From assembly GCF_020905335.1 (NCBI RefSeq), contig NZ_JAJJMN010000001.1, positions 2,418,001 through 2,482,000 of the forward strand: a DNA stretch of 64,000 nt. The letters run 5' to 3'. Positions 8,298 to 16,311 of the stretch are shown piece after piece. Position numbers and translations under genes: made by a program. Source of the stretch: Flavobacterium lipolyticum (lineage in GTDB: Bacteria; Bacteroidota; Bacteroidia; Flavobacteriales; Flavobacteriaceae). The notes beneath the pieces are model-generated. The model worked only from the letters and a program-made list of their open reading frames with translations, ran no database searches and was not told where the DNA came from. Position 1 is the first letter of the stretch; every line of letters begins with the position of its first letter.

Positions 8298-8471
8298 GTG
8301 GTGTCGAAATACTAGTAAGTTGTTCTTTGATATAATGAAACAGGAAAGTTTTTTAAGTTATTTTTTGTAAGATTTATCTTTTAAATATTGATATGTTAAT
8401 TTTGTAAGATGTTTTTTAACCTAAAAAGGTTGCTTTTTAACGTTTTTTGGGATTAATTTATTGAGTCTCAC

Positions 8472-8502
8472 TTGCATAATTGATAAAATATTCGCAAATT
8501 TG
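8472..8502 (+). promoter_or_regulatory. Promoter of leader 3
   Basis: TTG at 8472-8474 is followed after 20 bases by CAAATTTG (8495-8502). The surrounding AAAATATTCGCAAATTTG closely matches the promoter at 1973-2003. Transcription would begin near 8509, leaving about 140 bases before the leader ORF. Apart from this promoter I recognise no feature in 8298-8649. Confidence 0.6.
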
Positions 8503-8649
8503 TAAGACTTCAAAACTAAAGAAGAAATAATTTAGTATTCTGAATGAAAGTTACATCGATTGAGGCAAAAGTTTTGTACTCTGTTGATTAAAAGAAGAGT
8601 AAAATAGAAATATTTCTAAAGTTTAAAGAAGTTTATTAAAATAGAAAAA

Positions 8650-8751
8650 ATGCAAGAATTTTTTAAAATAGTAATTAAGTCCCAGATGAATAAGTCCCTA
8701 CAGATGAACAAGATGTTTAACGTCGCACGTATTTGTGTATGCGTCTGTTGA
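8650..8751 (+). CDS. Met/Cys leader peptide 3 (ends CVCVC)
   Basis: A 33-residue ORF starting MQEFFKIV and ending ARICVCVC before a TGA stop. Met codons occur at 13, 19 and 22, and Cys codons at 29, 31 and 33. An internal ATG at 8686 would give a 21-residue form, MNKSLQMNKM...ICVCVC, which may be the real start. The stop codon begins the antiterminator strand TGATACTAAAAG (8749-8760). A terminator follows at 8785-8821. I read it as a leader peptide in which ribosomes pausing at the terminal Cys codons affect the RNA fold. The function is inferred. Confidence 0.75.
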   Translation: MQEFFKIVIKSQMNKSLQMNKMFNVARICVCVC

Positions 8752-8784
8752 TACTAAAAGTATATATGAGTTGTAAAAAACTTG

Positions 8785-8821
8785 AACCCTTTTGGTATTA
8801 CAAATCCAAAAGGGTTTTTTT
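8785..8821 (+). terminator. Attenuator terminator, 11-bp stem
   Basis: AACCCTTTTGG (8785-8795) pairs perfectly with CCAAAAGGGTT (8806-8816) over a 10-base loop, ending in a T run at 8815-8821. The alternative fold pairs TGATACTAAAAG (8749-8760) with CTTTTGGTATTA (8789-8800): 12 bp, two of them G-U, using the terminator 5' arm. The antiterminator strand begins at the leader stop codon. Confidence 0.88.
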
Positions 8822-8900
8822 ATTCCATTTGGTTACGATAACAAAGAAATAAACATAAAATAAAGATAATAACACGCAAACTAACATAAACTTAAATGTC

Positions 8901-9101
8901 ATGAGCACAATAAACTACCTAACAAAGACTTTTTCAACATTGAAAAACATTAGAGCTAAAAGAAACAATGCACCGCCAACAAATGAATTGACCGATTCAA
9001 GATTCGGGGTGACTGAAACAAATAAAAAAGCGGAGAAAAAAAATCCGGATTCATTATTGTTTTTGATGTATTCAAAAGAAAATGAAACGCTTTTTATTTA
9101 A
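8901..9101 (+). CDS. Mini-protein with SLLFxMY...LFI tail (copy B)
   Basis: A 66-residue protein of unknown function. It starts MSTINYLTKTFSTL, has a polar Lys/Asn-rich middle, and ends SLLFLMYSKENETLFI. That tail matches the product of 5467-5655 (11 of 16 identical), while the N-terminal parts show little likeness. The ATG at 8901 is used because an ATG seven bases upstream is followed at once by a stop. It follows the leader-3 attenuator by 80 bases and precedes the metX riboswitch. No membrane segment is seen. Confidence 0.7.
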   Translation: MSTINYLTKTFSTLKNIRAKRNNAPPTNELTDSRFGVTETNKKAEKKNPDSLLFLMYSKENETLFI

Positions 9102-9290
9102 ATCTAAAAGCATCATAAAATAGAGGGAAACCTGCTTAATTTTACTGGGCAAATTGTTCGGTAATTTTTTGCGTACACTAGTTTTTGTTTGAATTATGTT
9201 TAAGAAATTGAGGAATCAGTTTCGATAAAATTTGTTTGTTTGAGAAATTAGTAGTTAATTTGCACCTTTAAGTTCAAAAACGTATTGAAA

Positions 9291-9397
9291 TGTTATAAAG
9301 AAAGGACGAGGGATTAGACCCGATGAATCCTTAGCAACCCTTCGTTAAATCGAAGAAGGTGCTGCATTCTACCACCCCTAAACGTGGAAAGATAACA
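9291..9397 (+). ncRNA. SAM-I (S-box) riboswitch upstream of metX
   Basis: An aptamer that binds S-adenosylmethionine. P1 is formed by TGTTAT (9291-9296) and ATAACA (9392-9397). The conserved core is visible: GAGGGATTAGACCCGATGAA, then CCTTAGCAACC, a variable hairpin TTCG...CGAA, AAGGTGCTGCATTCTACCA, and GGAAAGATAAC. After the aptamer, CTTTCTTT (9426-9433) could pair with AAAGAAAG (9297-9304) at the P1 base as an alternative fold. No clear intrinsic terminator follows, so control may act on translation of the TTG-started metX. The promoter is probably in 9225-9262, ending near TTAATTTGC. Confidence 0.9.
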
Positions 9398-9469
9398 ACA
9401 AGAAATTTTCTGGTTTCACTCTAGACTTTCTTTCTAATATTTCCACATACAAATCAAAATTAAAAAGAT

Positions 9470-10459
9470 TTGAAATTGGAAAATATACCAAGTCCCATTA
9501 TAATTCAGGAATTCATCACCGAAAGTGGTGTGTCCTACTCATCATTACCCTTAAGTTTTACACTTTCCGGTTTACCATTGTATAGTGCGCCTATTGTTCT
9601 CGTTAATCATGCTTTGACAGGAAATGCAGAGGTCACCGGAGCAAACGGCTGGTGGAATGACCTTATTGGGGAAGAGAAAACAATCGATACCCATAAATTT
9701 ACCGTACTGGCTTTTAATGTACCAGGAAACGGGAATGATTCTTTTATTATCGAAAATTATCAGGATTTCACTACCAGAGATATTGCCCGTATTTTTATAA
9801 AAGGTTTAGAACTTCTAAATATTAGCCAACTACACACTATTATTGGTGGTTCTGTTGGAGGAGGCATCGCCTGGGAAATCCTTGCATTAGAACCTAACAT
9901 TACTCAAAACCTGATTCCCATTGCAACGGATTGGAAGTCGACCGACTGGATGATCGCCAATTGCTATTTACAAGAGCAAATTTTGAACAATTCTTCAAAA
10001 CCTATCGAAGATGCCAGAATTCATGCTATGTTGTGTTACAGGTCTCCGGAATCATTTAAAGAGAAATTTCAACGTACCATCAATACCAACCGTCCTGTTT
10101 TTAACATTGAAAGCTGGTTGGCCCATCATGGTGAAAAACTACAGAAAAGATATCAATTGGCTTCGTATAAATTGATGAACCAATTGCTTAAAACCATAGA
10201 CATCACCAGAAACAGAGAGGATTTCGAGACTTTGTTATCCAAAACAGACGCTGCGATTCATATTATCGGAATCAATTCGGATTTGTTTTTTATACCCAAA
10301 GAAAATCGGGAGACTTTTCAGGAATTAAAAAAGTTCAAAGACAATGTTTCTTATAGCGAAATAGATTCGGTTCACGGACATGACGCTTTTTTAATCGAGT
10401 ACAAACAATTAGATCATTTACTTGCCGATATTTTTAAGGCAGAAACAATAGAAAAATAA
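9470..10459 (+). CDS. metX: Homoserine O-acetyltransferase
   Basis: Activates homoserine with acetyl-CoA for direct sulfhydrylation. An alpha/beta-hydrolase fold of 329 residues with oxyanion-side motif LVNHALTGNAEVTG (44-57), nucleophile S128 in GGSVGGG, acid D271 in GINSDLFF and H304 in VHGHDAFL. An in-frame stop at 9461-9463 leaves TTG at 9470 as the first plausible start and no nearby ATG exists, so a weak start codon seems to be used. It lies 73 bases after the SAM aptamer and one base before thrA, and is certainly co-transcribed with it. SAM should shut it down. Confidence 0.92.
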   Translation: MKLENIPSPIIIQEFITESGVSYSSLPLSFTLSGLPLYSAPIVLVNHALTGNAEVTGANGWWNDLIGEEKTIDTHKFTVLAFNVPGNGNDSFIIENYQDFTTRDIARIFIKGLELLNISQLHTIIGGSVGGGIAWEILALEPNITQNLIPIATDWKSTDWMIANCYLQEQILNNSSKPIEDARIHAMLCYRSPESFKEKFQRTINTNRPVFNIESWLAHHGEKLQKRYQLASYKLMNQLLKTIDITRNREDFETLLSKTDAAIHIIGINSDLFFIPKENRETFQELKKFKDNVSYSEIDSVHGHDAFLIEYKQLDHLLADIFKAETIEK

Positions 10460-10460
10460 A

Positions 10461-12875
10461 ATGAAAATATTAAAATTTGGCGGTAAATCGTTATCAAACG
10501 GAGAAGGACTTAATAAAGTAGTTTCAATTATTACGGATAAAGTACAGCAGAATGAAAAAATAGCTGTTGTGGTTTCGGCCCGTGGAAATGCAACAGACGA
10601 GTTAGAATACATTTTAAAAATTGCTGCGAAAAACGGTAATTATAAACCCTTATTTGAGAATTTTAAAGCGTATCAGGTTTCAGATTATCCTCAGGTCGAT
10701 TTATCGGAAGAATTTAATGTGCTCGAGAAACTTTTTGAAGGAGTAAGCCTGATTGGTGATTACAGCAATAAAATTAAAGATCAGATTTTATCAAAAGGAG
10801 AATTACTTTCGGCTAAATTGCTGACGGCCATTTTAATCGAAAAAGGTGTTCCTGCAAATTTTGTAGATTCAAGAGAATTGTTGAAAACCGATTCTAAATT
10901 TGGTGACGCACAGCCTTTGGAGCAGCTCTCTAAGAAAAATGTGATCAATTATTTTAAAGAACACAACGGATCAACGGTTAACATCGTGACCGGTTTTATT
11001 GGGTCTAACAATAATAACGATACCACTACTTTAGGTAGAAATGGCAGTAACTATACCGCGTCGCTAATTGCAAATTACCTGAATGCTGAAGAATTGCAGA
11101 ATTTTACGCATGTTGACGGAATTTACACAGCAAACCCTGATTTGGTTGCCGATGCGAAAAAAATTGAATTTCTATCGTTTAATGAAGCCAATGAACTAGC
11201 CAATTTTGGCGCTACCATTTTGCATGCGAAAACAATCATTCCGTTACTGGAAAAAAATATCCCGCTTCGTATTTTAAATACCTTTAATCACGAAAATCGT
11301 GGGACTTTAATTACCTCTGATTCAGCCAAAGAAGGAATTAAGACGCTTTCTGTTTTAGAGAATGTGTCGCTGGTGAATCTGGAAGGCCGCGGATTATTGG
11401 GGAAATCGGGTGTAGATGCCCGAATTTTTAAAGTAATGGGCGATCATAATATCAGTGTGAGTATTATCTCGCAGGGTTCTTCAGAGCGAGGCATTGGTCT
11501 TGTGGTGGCGACCGATAAGGCTACATTGGCAATGGTTGAATTAGAAAAAGAGTTCGAAAATGACTTCTATTCTAAAGATGTAAATCAAATTACGGTAACC
11601 GATAATGTTTCGGTAATTTCGATTATCGGTCAGGATTTGAGTACTTTTCATAAACCATACACAGCATTAATCAAAAATAAAATTGTTCCGATTTTGTTCA
11701 ATAACACCGTTACGGGTAAAAACGTGAGTCTGGTTGTTAAAAAATCAGAGCTTCATAAAGCCTTAAACGTAATTCACGGAGAGATTTTTGGAGTTTCCAA
11801 AAAAATCAATATTGCCATTATTGGTCACGGACTAGTGGGAGGAACTTTAATCAATCAGATTTTAGAATCGACTGACGCTATCGAAAAACGAAAAGACGTG
11901 AGACTGAATGTTTTTGCAATTGCGAATTCCAAAAAAGTACTTTTAGATAAAAACGGAGTAAGTTCGAACTGGAAAACAGACATTGAAAAGGAAGGACTTG
12001 CCTATACCATTCAGGATATTATTGCTTATGCAAATCAACATCATTTAGAAAACCTGATTGCGATTGATAATACAGCCAGTGCAAAATTTGTTGAGAATTA
12101 TATTCCGTTGGTGGAGAGTAGTTTCGATCTGATCTCTTCTAACAAAGTAGCCAATACACTTAGTTATGGTTTTTACAAAGAATTGAGAAAATCTTTAGCC
12201 GAAAATCAGAAGAATTATTTGTACGAAACCAATGTTGGTGCCGGATTGCCATTAATTGATACGATAAAATTATTACACCTTTCAGGAGAAAACATCACAA
12301 AAATAAAAGGAGTGTTCTCCGGAACACTAAGTTATTTATTCAATAATTTTTCGGCAAAAGATGTTCCGTTTAGTGAGATTTTGCAGGAAGCAATTGATAA
12401 TGGATACACAGAACCGGATCCGCGTGAAGATTTATGCGGAAATGATGTGGGAAGAAAATTATTGATTCTGGCAAGAGAATTAGACTTGCAGAATGAATTT
12501 GAAGAAATCTCGATTCAAAATTTAATTCCGGAACATTTGCGTGAAGGCAACGTTGGAGATTTCTTAACGAAATTAAAAGAGTTTGATCCAATTTATGAAA
12601 AAATCAAAGCCGATCAAAAGCCAAACCACGTATTGAGATACATTGGTGAATTGTCGGGAGATTTGCAAAACGACAAAGGAATTTTGGAAGTAAAGCTAGT
12701 TTCAGTGCCTTCTGATACCGCTTTGGGCGGATTAAAAGGATCTGATTCTTTCTTTGAAATTTATACAGAGTCTTACGGAGACCGTCCAATCGTAATCCAG
12801 GGAGCAGGTGCAGGCTCTGCTGTAACAGCGAGAGGAGTATTTGGTGATATTTTGAGATTGTCAGATAAAGGGTAA
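10461..12875 (+). CDS. thrA: Bifunctional aspartokinase / homoserine dehydrogenase
   Basis: Catalyses the first and third steps from aspartate to homoserine, feeding methionine and threonine. Of 804 residues, aspartokinase occupies about 1-285 (KFGGKSLSNGEG at 5-16; the usual family motif is KFGGTS), ACT-type regulatory segments about 297-445, and homoserine dehydrogenase about 448-804. The last begins INIAIIGHGLVGG and keeps NVGAGLP, EPDPREDLCGNDVGRK and VIQGAGAGSAVTARG. Its ATG is one base after the metX stop, so it is under the SAM riboswitch at 9291-9397. Being in a Met-controlled operon, it acts like metL, and the symbol is approximate. Confidence 0.92.
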   Translation: MKILKFGGKSLSNGEGLNKVVSIITDKVQQNEKIAVVVSARGNATDELEYILKIAAKNGNYKPLFENFKAYQVSDYPQVDLSEEFNVLEKLFEGVSLIGDYSNKIKDQILSKGELLSAKLLTAILIEKGVPANFVDSRELLKTDSKFGDAQPLEQLSKKNVINYFKEHNGSTVNIVTGFIGSNNNNDTTTLGRNGSNYTASLIANYLNAEELQNFTHVDGIYTANPDLVADAKKIEFLSFNEANELANFGATILHAKTIIPLLEKNIPLRILNTFNHENRGTLITSDSAKEGIKTLSVLENVSLVNLEGRGLLGKSGVDARIFKVMGDHNISVSIISQGSSERGIGLVVATDKATLAMVELEKEFENDFYSKDVNQITVTDNVSVISIIGQDLSTFHKPYTALIKNKIVPILFNNTVTGKNVSLVVKKSELHKALNVIHGEIFGVSKKINIAIIGHGLVGGTLINQILESTDAIEKRKDVRLNVFAIANSKKVLLDKNGVSSNWKTDIEKEGLAYTIQDIIAYANQHHLENLIAIDNTASAKFVENYIPLVESSFDLISSNKVANTLSYGFYKELRKSLAENQKNYLYETNVGAGLPLIDTIKLLHLSGENITKIKGVFSGTLSYLFNNFSAKDVPFSEILQEAIDNGYTEPDPREDLCGNDVGRKLLILARELDLQNEFEEISIQNLIPEHLREGNVGDFLTKLKEFDPIYEKIKADQKPNHVLRYIGELSGDLQNDKGILEVKLVSVPSDTALGGLKGSDSFFEIYTESYGDRPIVIQGAGAGSAVTARGVFGDILRLSDKG

Positions 12876-12928
12876 AGAATTTGAGATTGTAGATTTGAGA
12901 TTTGAGATTGCAGATTTATAGGTCCAGT

Positions 12929-13060
12929 TTGTCATTTCGACCGAAGGGAGAAATTACACCAGGAACTCCGCAACGAAACATTCTAATCTTTGTCGACAAT
13001 CTAATGTGATTTACTTCGTCTGTTCGCTATCGCTCGAGTCTTCTTAAGTCGAAATGACAA
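12929..13060. repeat. MITE-like element, TTGTCATTTCGAC ends
   Basis: A 132-base non-coding segment with perfect 13-bp terminal inverted repeats, TTGTCATTTCGAC at 12929-12941 and GTCGAAATGACAA at 13048-13060. It shares internal words (AAGGGAGAAAT, CGCTATCGCTCGAGTCT) with the element at 33309-33443. The word-like run GAGATTGTAGATTTGAGA precedes it. It may act as a strong hairpin between thrA and the next gene. Confidence 0.75.
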
Positions 13061-13100
13061 GATTATAAAGAATAAAAAATAAAAAAAAAATAACAACACA

Positions 13101-13529
13101 ATGAAAGTAACTTTGAACAGAGTAAATGACGCGTTTCATTTTAAACTTAAAAACGAACGTGGTCATATAGTGGATGTTGACAGCAGAGCCGAATTTGGCG
13201 GAAGTGATTTAGGTCCAAGCCCAATGGAATTAGTATTGATGGGGGTTGCGGGATGCAGTGCTATTGATATGATTTCGATCTTAAAAAAACAACGTCAGGA
13301 AATCACTTCCTTTAACGCTGAGGTGGAAGGAGAGCGTGTACAAGTTGGTGAAGCAAAGCCTTTTAAAGAAATCAATGTGGTTTTTTATTTAGAGGGAGAT
13401 ATTAACCCTGAAAAAGCACAACGCGCAGCCCAGCTTTCTTTTGAGAAATATTGCTCCGTTTCTAAAACAATTGAGCCTACAGCTACCATAAAATATAAAG
13501 TTGTATTGAACGACGAAGAATTAAAGTAA
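13101..13529 (+). CDS. OsmC-like protein
   Basis: A small (142 residues) OsmC/Ohr-fold protein. Typical features are the GPSPMELVLMGVAGCSAIDMISIL helix region with the conserved Cys at about residue 52, and the C-terminal KYCSVSKTIEPTATIKYKV segment with the second Cys. Family members are thiol peroxidases or less well defined redox proteins. Its place between thrA and metZ suggests a role near sulfur metabolism, but the substrate is unknown. No promoter or riboswitch of its own is clear. The 5' spacer is the inverted-repeat element 12929-13060. Confidence 0.88.
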   Translation: MKVTLNRVNDAFHFKLKNERGHIVDVDSRAEFGGSDLGPSPMELVLMGVAGCSAIDMISILKKQRQEITSFNAEVEGERVQVGEAKPFKEINVVFYLEGDINPEKAQRAAQLSFEKYCSVSKTIEPTATIKYKVVLNDEELK

Positions 13530-13819
13530 TTGGATAATTAGTCAATTTGATAATTAGATAATTTTTGGACCATTTTTATATAATCAAAATTCACATTAAA
13601 CTTATGGCGAAACGCTGTGTTTTGTTTTGTGAATCTTTGTGAAATTTTATAAAAGAAAGCGAATTTGTGCTAATCAGTGTAATTCGTGTTTTAGTCAATT
13701 TGAGAATTAGATAATTTTCAAAATGAAGATTAATTAATAACGTTATACCGTTTAAATTTTAAGTTTTTGTTTTAAATAATGCTGAAAACTTGAAACTTGA
13801 AACAAGAAAAACAAAAAAA

Positions 13820-14992
13820 ATGAACACAGAAGAATTTGGTTTTGAAACACAGGCCATTAGAACACAATTAGAAAGAAGTCAGTATTTAGAGCATTCGGTG
13901 CCATTATACTTATCATCAAGTTTTGTATTTGAAGATGCAGAAGACATGCGAGCTTCTTTTACAGAAGAAAAAGAAAGAAACATTTACAGCCGTTTCAGCA
14001 ATCCGAATACCACAGAGTTTGTGGACAAAATTTGTAAAATGGAAGGTGCAGAGGCGGGCTATGCTTTTGCCACCGGAATGGCAGCGGTATATTCTACTTT
14101 TGCGGCCTTATTGAATTCAGGTGATCATATTGTGTCTGCGAGCAGTGTTTTTGGTTCTACACATGCTTTGTTTATGACGTATTTTCCAAAATGGAACATC
14201 GAAACCTCTTATTTTGATATAACGAAGCCGGAAACAATCGAAAGCTTCATTAAACCGAATACAAAAATTTTATACGCTGAGTCGCCTACAAATCCGGGTG
14301 TTGATGTGATTGATTTACAATTATTGGGGGACCTTGCTAAAAAGCACAACCTGATTTTAATTATCGATAACTGTTTTGCTACGCCTTACCTTCAACAGCC
14401 TATAAAGTTTGGAGCGCATTTGGTAGTGCATTCGGCAACCAAATTGATTGACGGTCAGGGAAGAGTTTTAGGAGGAGTTACGGTTGGAAGCGAAGATTTA
14501 ATCAGGCAGATTTACTTGTTCTCCAGAAATACGGGACCGGCTTTGTCTCCGTTTAATGCGTGGGTTTTGTCAAAAAGTTTAGAGACATTGGCCGTTCGCG
14601 TTGAAAAACACTGTGAAAACGCTTTAAAAGTAGCAGAGTTTTTAGAGGCGCATCCAAATGTGAATAGTATAAAATATCCGTTTCTGAAATCGCATCCACA
14701 ATATGAAATTGCCAAAAAGCAAATGAAATTGGGAGGAAATATTATCGCTTTTGAAATTAAAGGCGGAATTGAAGCAGGAAGAAAATTTTTAGATAAAATA
14801 AAACTGTGTTCCCTATCGGCAAATATTGGCGATACGAGATCGATCGTAACGCATCCTGCTTCAACAACACACAGCAAGCTGTCTGAAGAAGATCAATTGG
14901 CAGTCGGAATTACACAAGGTCTTGTGCGTGTTTCTGTAGGTTTAGAAACGGTTGAAGATGTAATTGCCGATTTGAAGCAGGCGCTTAGTTAA
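13820..14992 (+). CDS. metZ: O-succinylhomoserine sulfhydrylase-type PLP enzyme
   Basis: A second PLP-dependent homocysteine-forming enzyme, 390 residues from the ATG MNTEEFGFET. A TTG 30 bases upstream only extends into the repetitive GAAACTTGAAAC spacer and is rejected as the start. PLP lysine K208 is in HSATKLIDGQG, D183 is in IIDNCFATPY, and the C-terminal THPASTTHSKL and SVGLE motifs are present. It aligns throughout with MetY at 5726-7030 but is shorter, as MetZ usually is. Since metX is the acyltransferase here, it may use O-acetylhomoserine instead. Cystathionine gamma-synthase activity cannot be excluded. Confidence 0.85.
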   Translation: MNTEEFGFETQAIRTQLERSQYLEHSVPLYLSSSFVFEDAEDMRASFTEEKERNIYSRFSNPNTTEFVDKICKMEGAEAGYAFATGMAAVYSTFAALLNSGDHIVSASSVFGSTHALFMTYFPKWNIETSYFDITKPETIESFIKPNTKILYAESPTNPGVDVIDLQLLGDLAKKHNLILIIDNCFATPYLQQPIKFGAHLVVHSATKLIDGQGRVLGGVTVGSEDLIRQIYLFSRNTGPALSPFNAWVLSKSLETLAVRVEKHCENALKVAEFLEAHPNVNSIKYPFLKSHPQYEIAKKQMKLGGNIIAFEIKGGIEAGRKFLDKIKLCSLSANIGDTRSIVTHPASTTHSKLSEEDQLAVGITQGLVRVSVGLETVEDVIADLKQALS

Positions 14993-15005
14993 ATTTTAGA
15001 TTGAT

Positions 15006-15046
15006 GATTTTAGATATTAGATTTTTGAAAACGGATATCTAAAATC
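15006..15046. repeat. Inverted repeat after metZ
   Basis: GATTTTAGATAT (15006-15017) and ATATCTAAAATC (15035-15046) are a perfect 12-bp inverted pair with a 17-base loop. No T run follows. It fills most of the short gap before the 15060 gene. Confidence 0.6.
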
Positions 15047-15059
15047 GTATCTTCTATAT

Positions 15060-15587
15060 ATGGCTAAACAAAGACTAATTATTTTATCAGATTTATTTGG
15101 AGGCAAAGATCCCGAGTGGGTAAAAATCTATGTCGATTTATTAAAATCTGAATTTGAAATTCAGTATTACGATGTGCTTGAACTAGCTGGTATTAATGCT
15201 GATAACCTTGTGGAAAGCGATGTTCATAATCAGCTTCTTAGTGGGGGAATAGATAGGGCAATTGAAGCTTTATTGAAATTAGAAAATGGCAAAGTAATGG
15301 TTTTAGGATTTAGTATTGGAGGAACAATCGCTTGGAAAGCTTCTTTACAAGGATTGAAGATTGTTTGTCTATTTGCTGTTTCTTCAACAAGATTGAGATA
15401 CGAAACTGAAGCCCCAAATTGTAGTATAAAATTATATTTTGGAGAAGAAGATTCAAACAGACCGGATTCACAATGGTTTTTTGAATTGAATGTGGTCCAT
15501 AAAATGATTAAAAAAGAGAATCATCAGCTATACAGAACGGAAAATAATGCGTTCTTGGTTTGCAATGATATTTTGAAATTTTATTAA
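15060..15587 (+). CDS. Small alpha/beta-hydrolase-like protein
   Basis: A 175-residue protein with an apparent alpha/beta-hydrolase core. LIILSDLFGGKDPEW forms the first strand region, VLGFSIGGTIAWKAS carries the nucleophile-elbow serine (GFSIG, about residues 82-86), and IKLYFGEEDSNRPD fits the acid-bearing strand. A His candidate is less clear. It is short for the family. It follows metZ after a 67-base gap holding an inverted repeat and is followed by a terminator. No substrate can be assigned. Confidence 0.65.
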   Translation: MAKQRLIILSDLFGGKDPEWVKIYVDLLKSEFEIQYYDVLELAGINADNLVESDVHNQLLSGGIDRAIEALLKLENGKVMVLGFSIGGTIAWKASLQGLKIVCLFAVSSTRLRYETEAPNCSIKLYFGEEDSNRPDSQWFFELNVVHKMIKKENHQLYRTENNAFLVCNDILKFY

Positions 15588-15591
15588 GATG

Positions 15592-15636
15592 ATGGCCCTT
15601 AACTGGAAAAAAAAACAGTTAAAGGCCATTTTTTAT
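15592..15636 (+). terminator. Terminator after hydrolase gene
   Basis: ATGGCCCTTAACTG pairs with CAGTTAAAGGCCAT (one mismatch) across an A-rich loop and is followed by six T. It begins five bases after the stop codon. Confidence 0.8.
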
Positions 15637-15654
15637 TGGGTTTTATTTAAACTA

Positions 15655-15718
15655 TACTAATTTAGTAGAATTTAAATTTTCGTTCTATTACTATTCTCAT
15701 TTAAAAAGTTTATTTTTG
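15655..15718 (+). promoter_or_regulatory. Rrf2 gene promoter with inverted repeat
   Basis: TATTTTTG (15711-15718) fits the -7 consensus TAnnTTTG. Upstream, TACTAA-T-TTAGTA (15655-15667) is a perfect inverted repeat. Its TACTAA half also occurs in the motif at 17355-17377. It may be an autoregulatory site, but this is an inference. Confidence 0.45.
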
Positions 15719-15794
15719 TGGCAGAAAAACAAGACGATTGTTGCTTTAGGTTAGAAGTCTAAAATAGGCAATCAGCAATTAAAATAGATAAAAC

Positions 15795-16205
15795 GTGCTT
15801 TCAAAGAAAACAAAATACGGAATCAAAGCTTTAACCTACCTGGCCAGACGTGAAAACAATGAGCCAGTACAAATTGCTGAAATTGCGAAAAGTGAACATA
15901 TTTCGATTAAGTTTTTGGAAAGTATTTTGCTGCTGCTTAGGAACTCAGGATTTCTTGGGGCTAAAAAAGGAAAAGGCGGAGGTTATTATCTGATAAAGGA
16001 TCCTAAAGATATCAGTATGGCTAAAGTCTATCGTATTCTGGAAGGGCCAATTGCGTTGTTGCCTTGTGCCAGTCATAATTTTTATGAAAGATGTGACGAC
16101 TGCGATGATGAATCTACCTGCGCTGCACGCCGATTAATGACCGAAGTGAGAGATAATACACTTAAAATACTGGAGAGTAATTCGTTAGCAGATATTGCAT
16201 TTTAA
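15795..16205 (+). CDS. Rrf2-family transcription regulator
   Basis: A 136-residue winged-helix regulator starting at GTG (MLSKKTKYGIKALTYLA). The helix-turn-helix is at about 25-48 (IAEIAKSEHISIKFLESIL) and the wing is GAKKGKGGGYYL at 55-66. The C-terminal part has four Cys (91, 100, 103, 109), an arrangement able to bind a metal or Fe-S cluster, as in IscR and NsrR, or to sense thiols. It lies between metZ and the sulfate-assimilation cluster. CymR-type Rrf2 proteins control cysteine synthesis elsewhere, so it probably regulates the TSUP/cys genes here. A shared motif at 17131-17153 and 17355-17377 supports this. Confidence 0.88.
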   Translation: MLSKKTKYGIKALTYLARRENNEPVQIAEIAKSEHISIKFLESILLLLRNSGFLGAKKGKGGGYYLIKDPKDISMAKVYRILEGPIALLPCASHNFYERCDDCDDESTCAARRLMTEVRDNTLKILESNSLADIAF

Positions 16206-16232
16206 TAAGATCTCTATTTTGCGATTTCCTAT

Positions 16233-16278
16233 AAAAAAGACCATTTCAATATTTTAATGAAATGGTCTTTTCTTTTTA
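16233..16278. terminator. Bidirectional terminator
   Basis: AAAAAAGACCATTTCA pairs with TGAAATGGTCTTTT, with A and T runs on both sides. It separates the convergent Rrf2 and TSUP genes and can serve both. Confidence 0.85.
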
Positions 16279-16311
16279 GATTCAGATTGTATCTTAAAGA
16301 ATATAATACAT

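Noticed and set aside
8529..8595. 15-codon ORF in the leader-3 5' region (MKVTSIEAK...)
   Set aside because: No Met/Cys bias and no attached structure. Probably chance.
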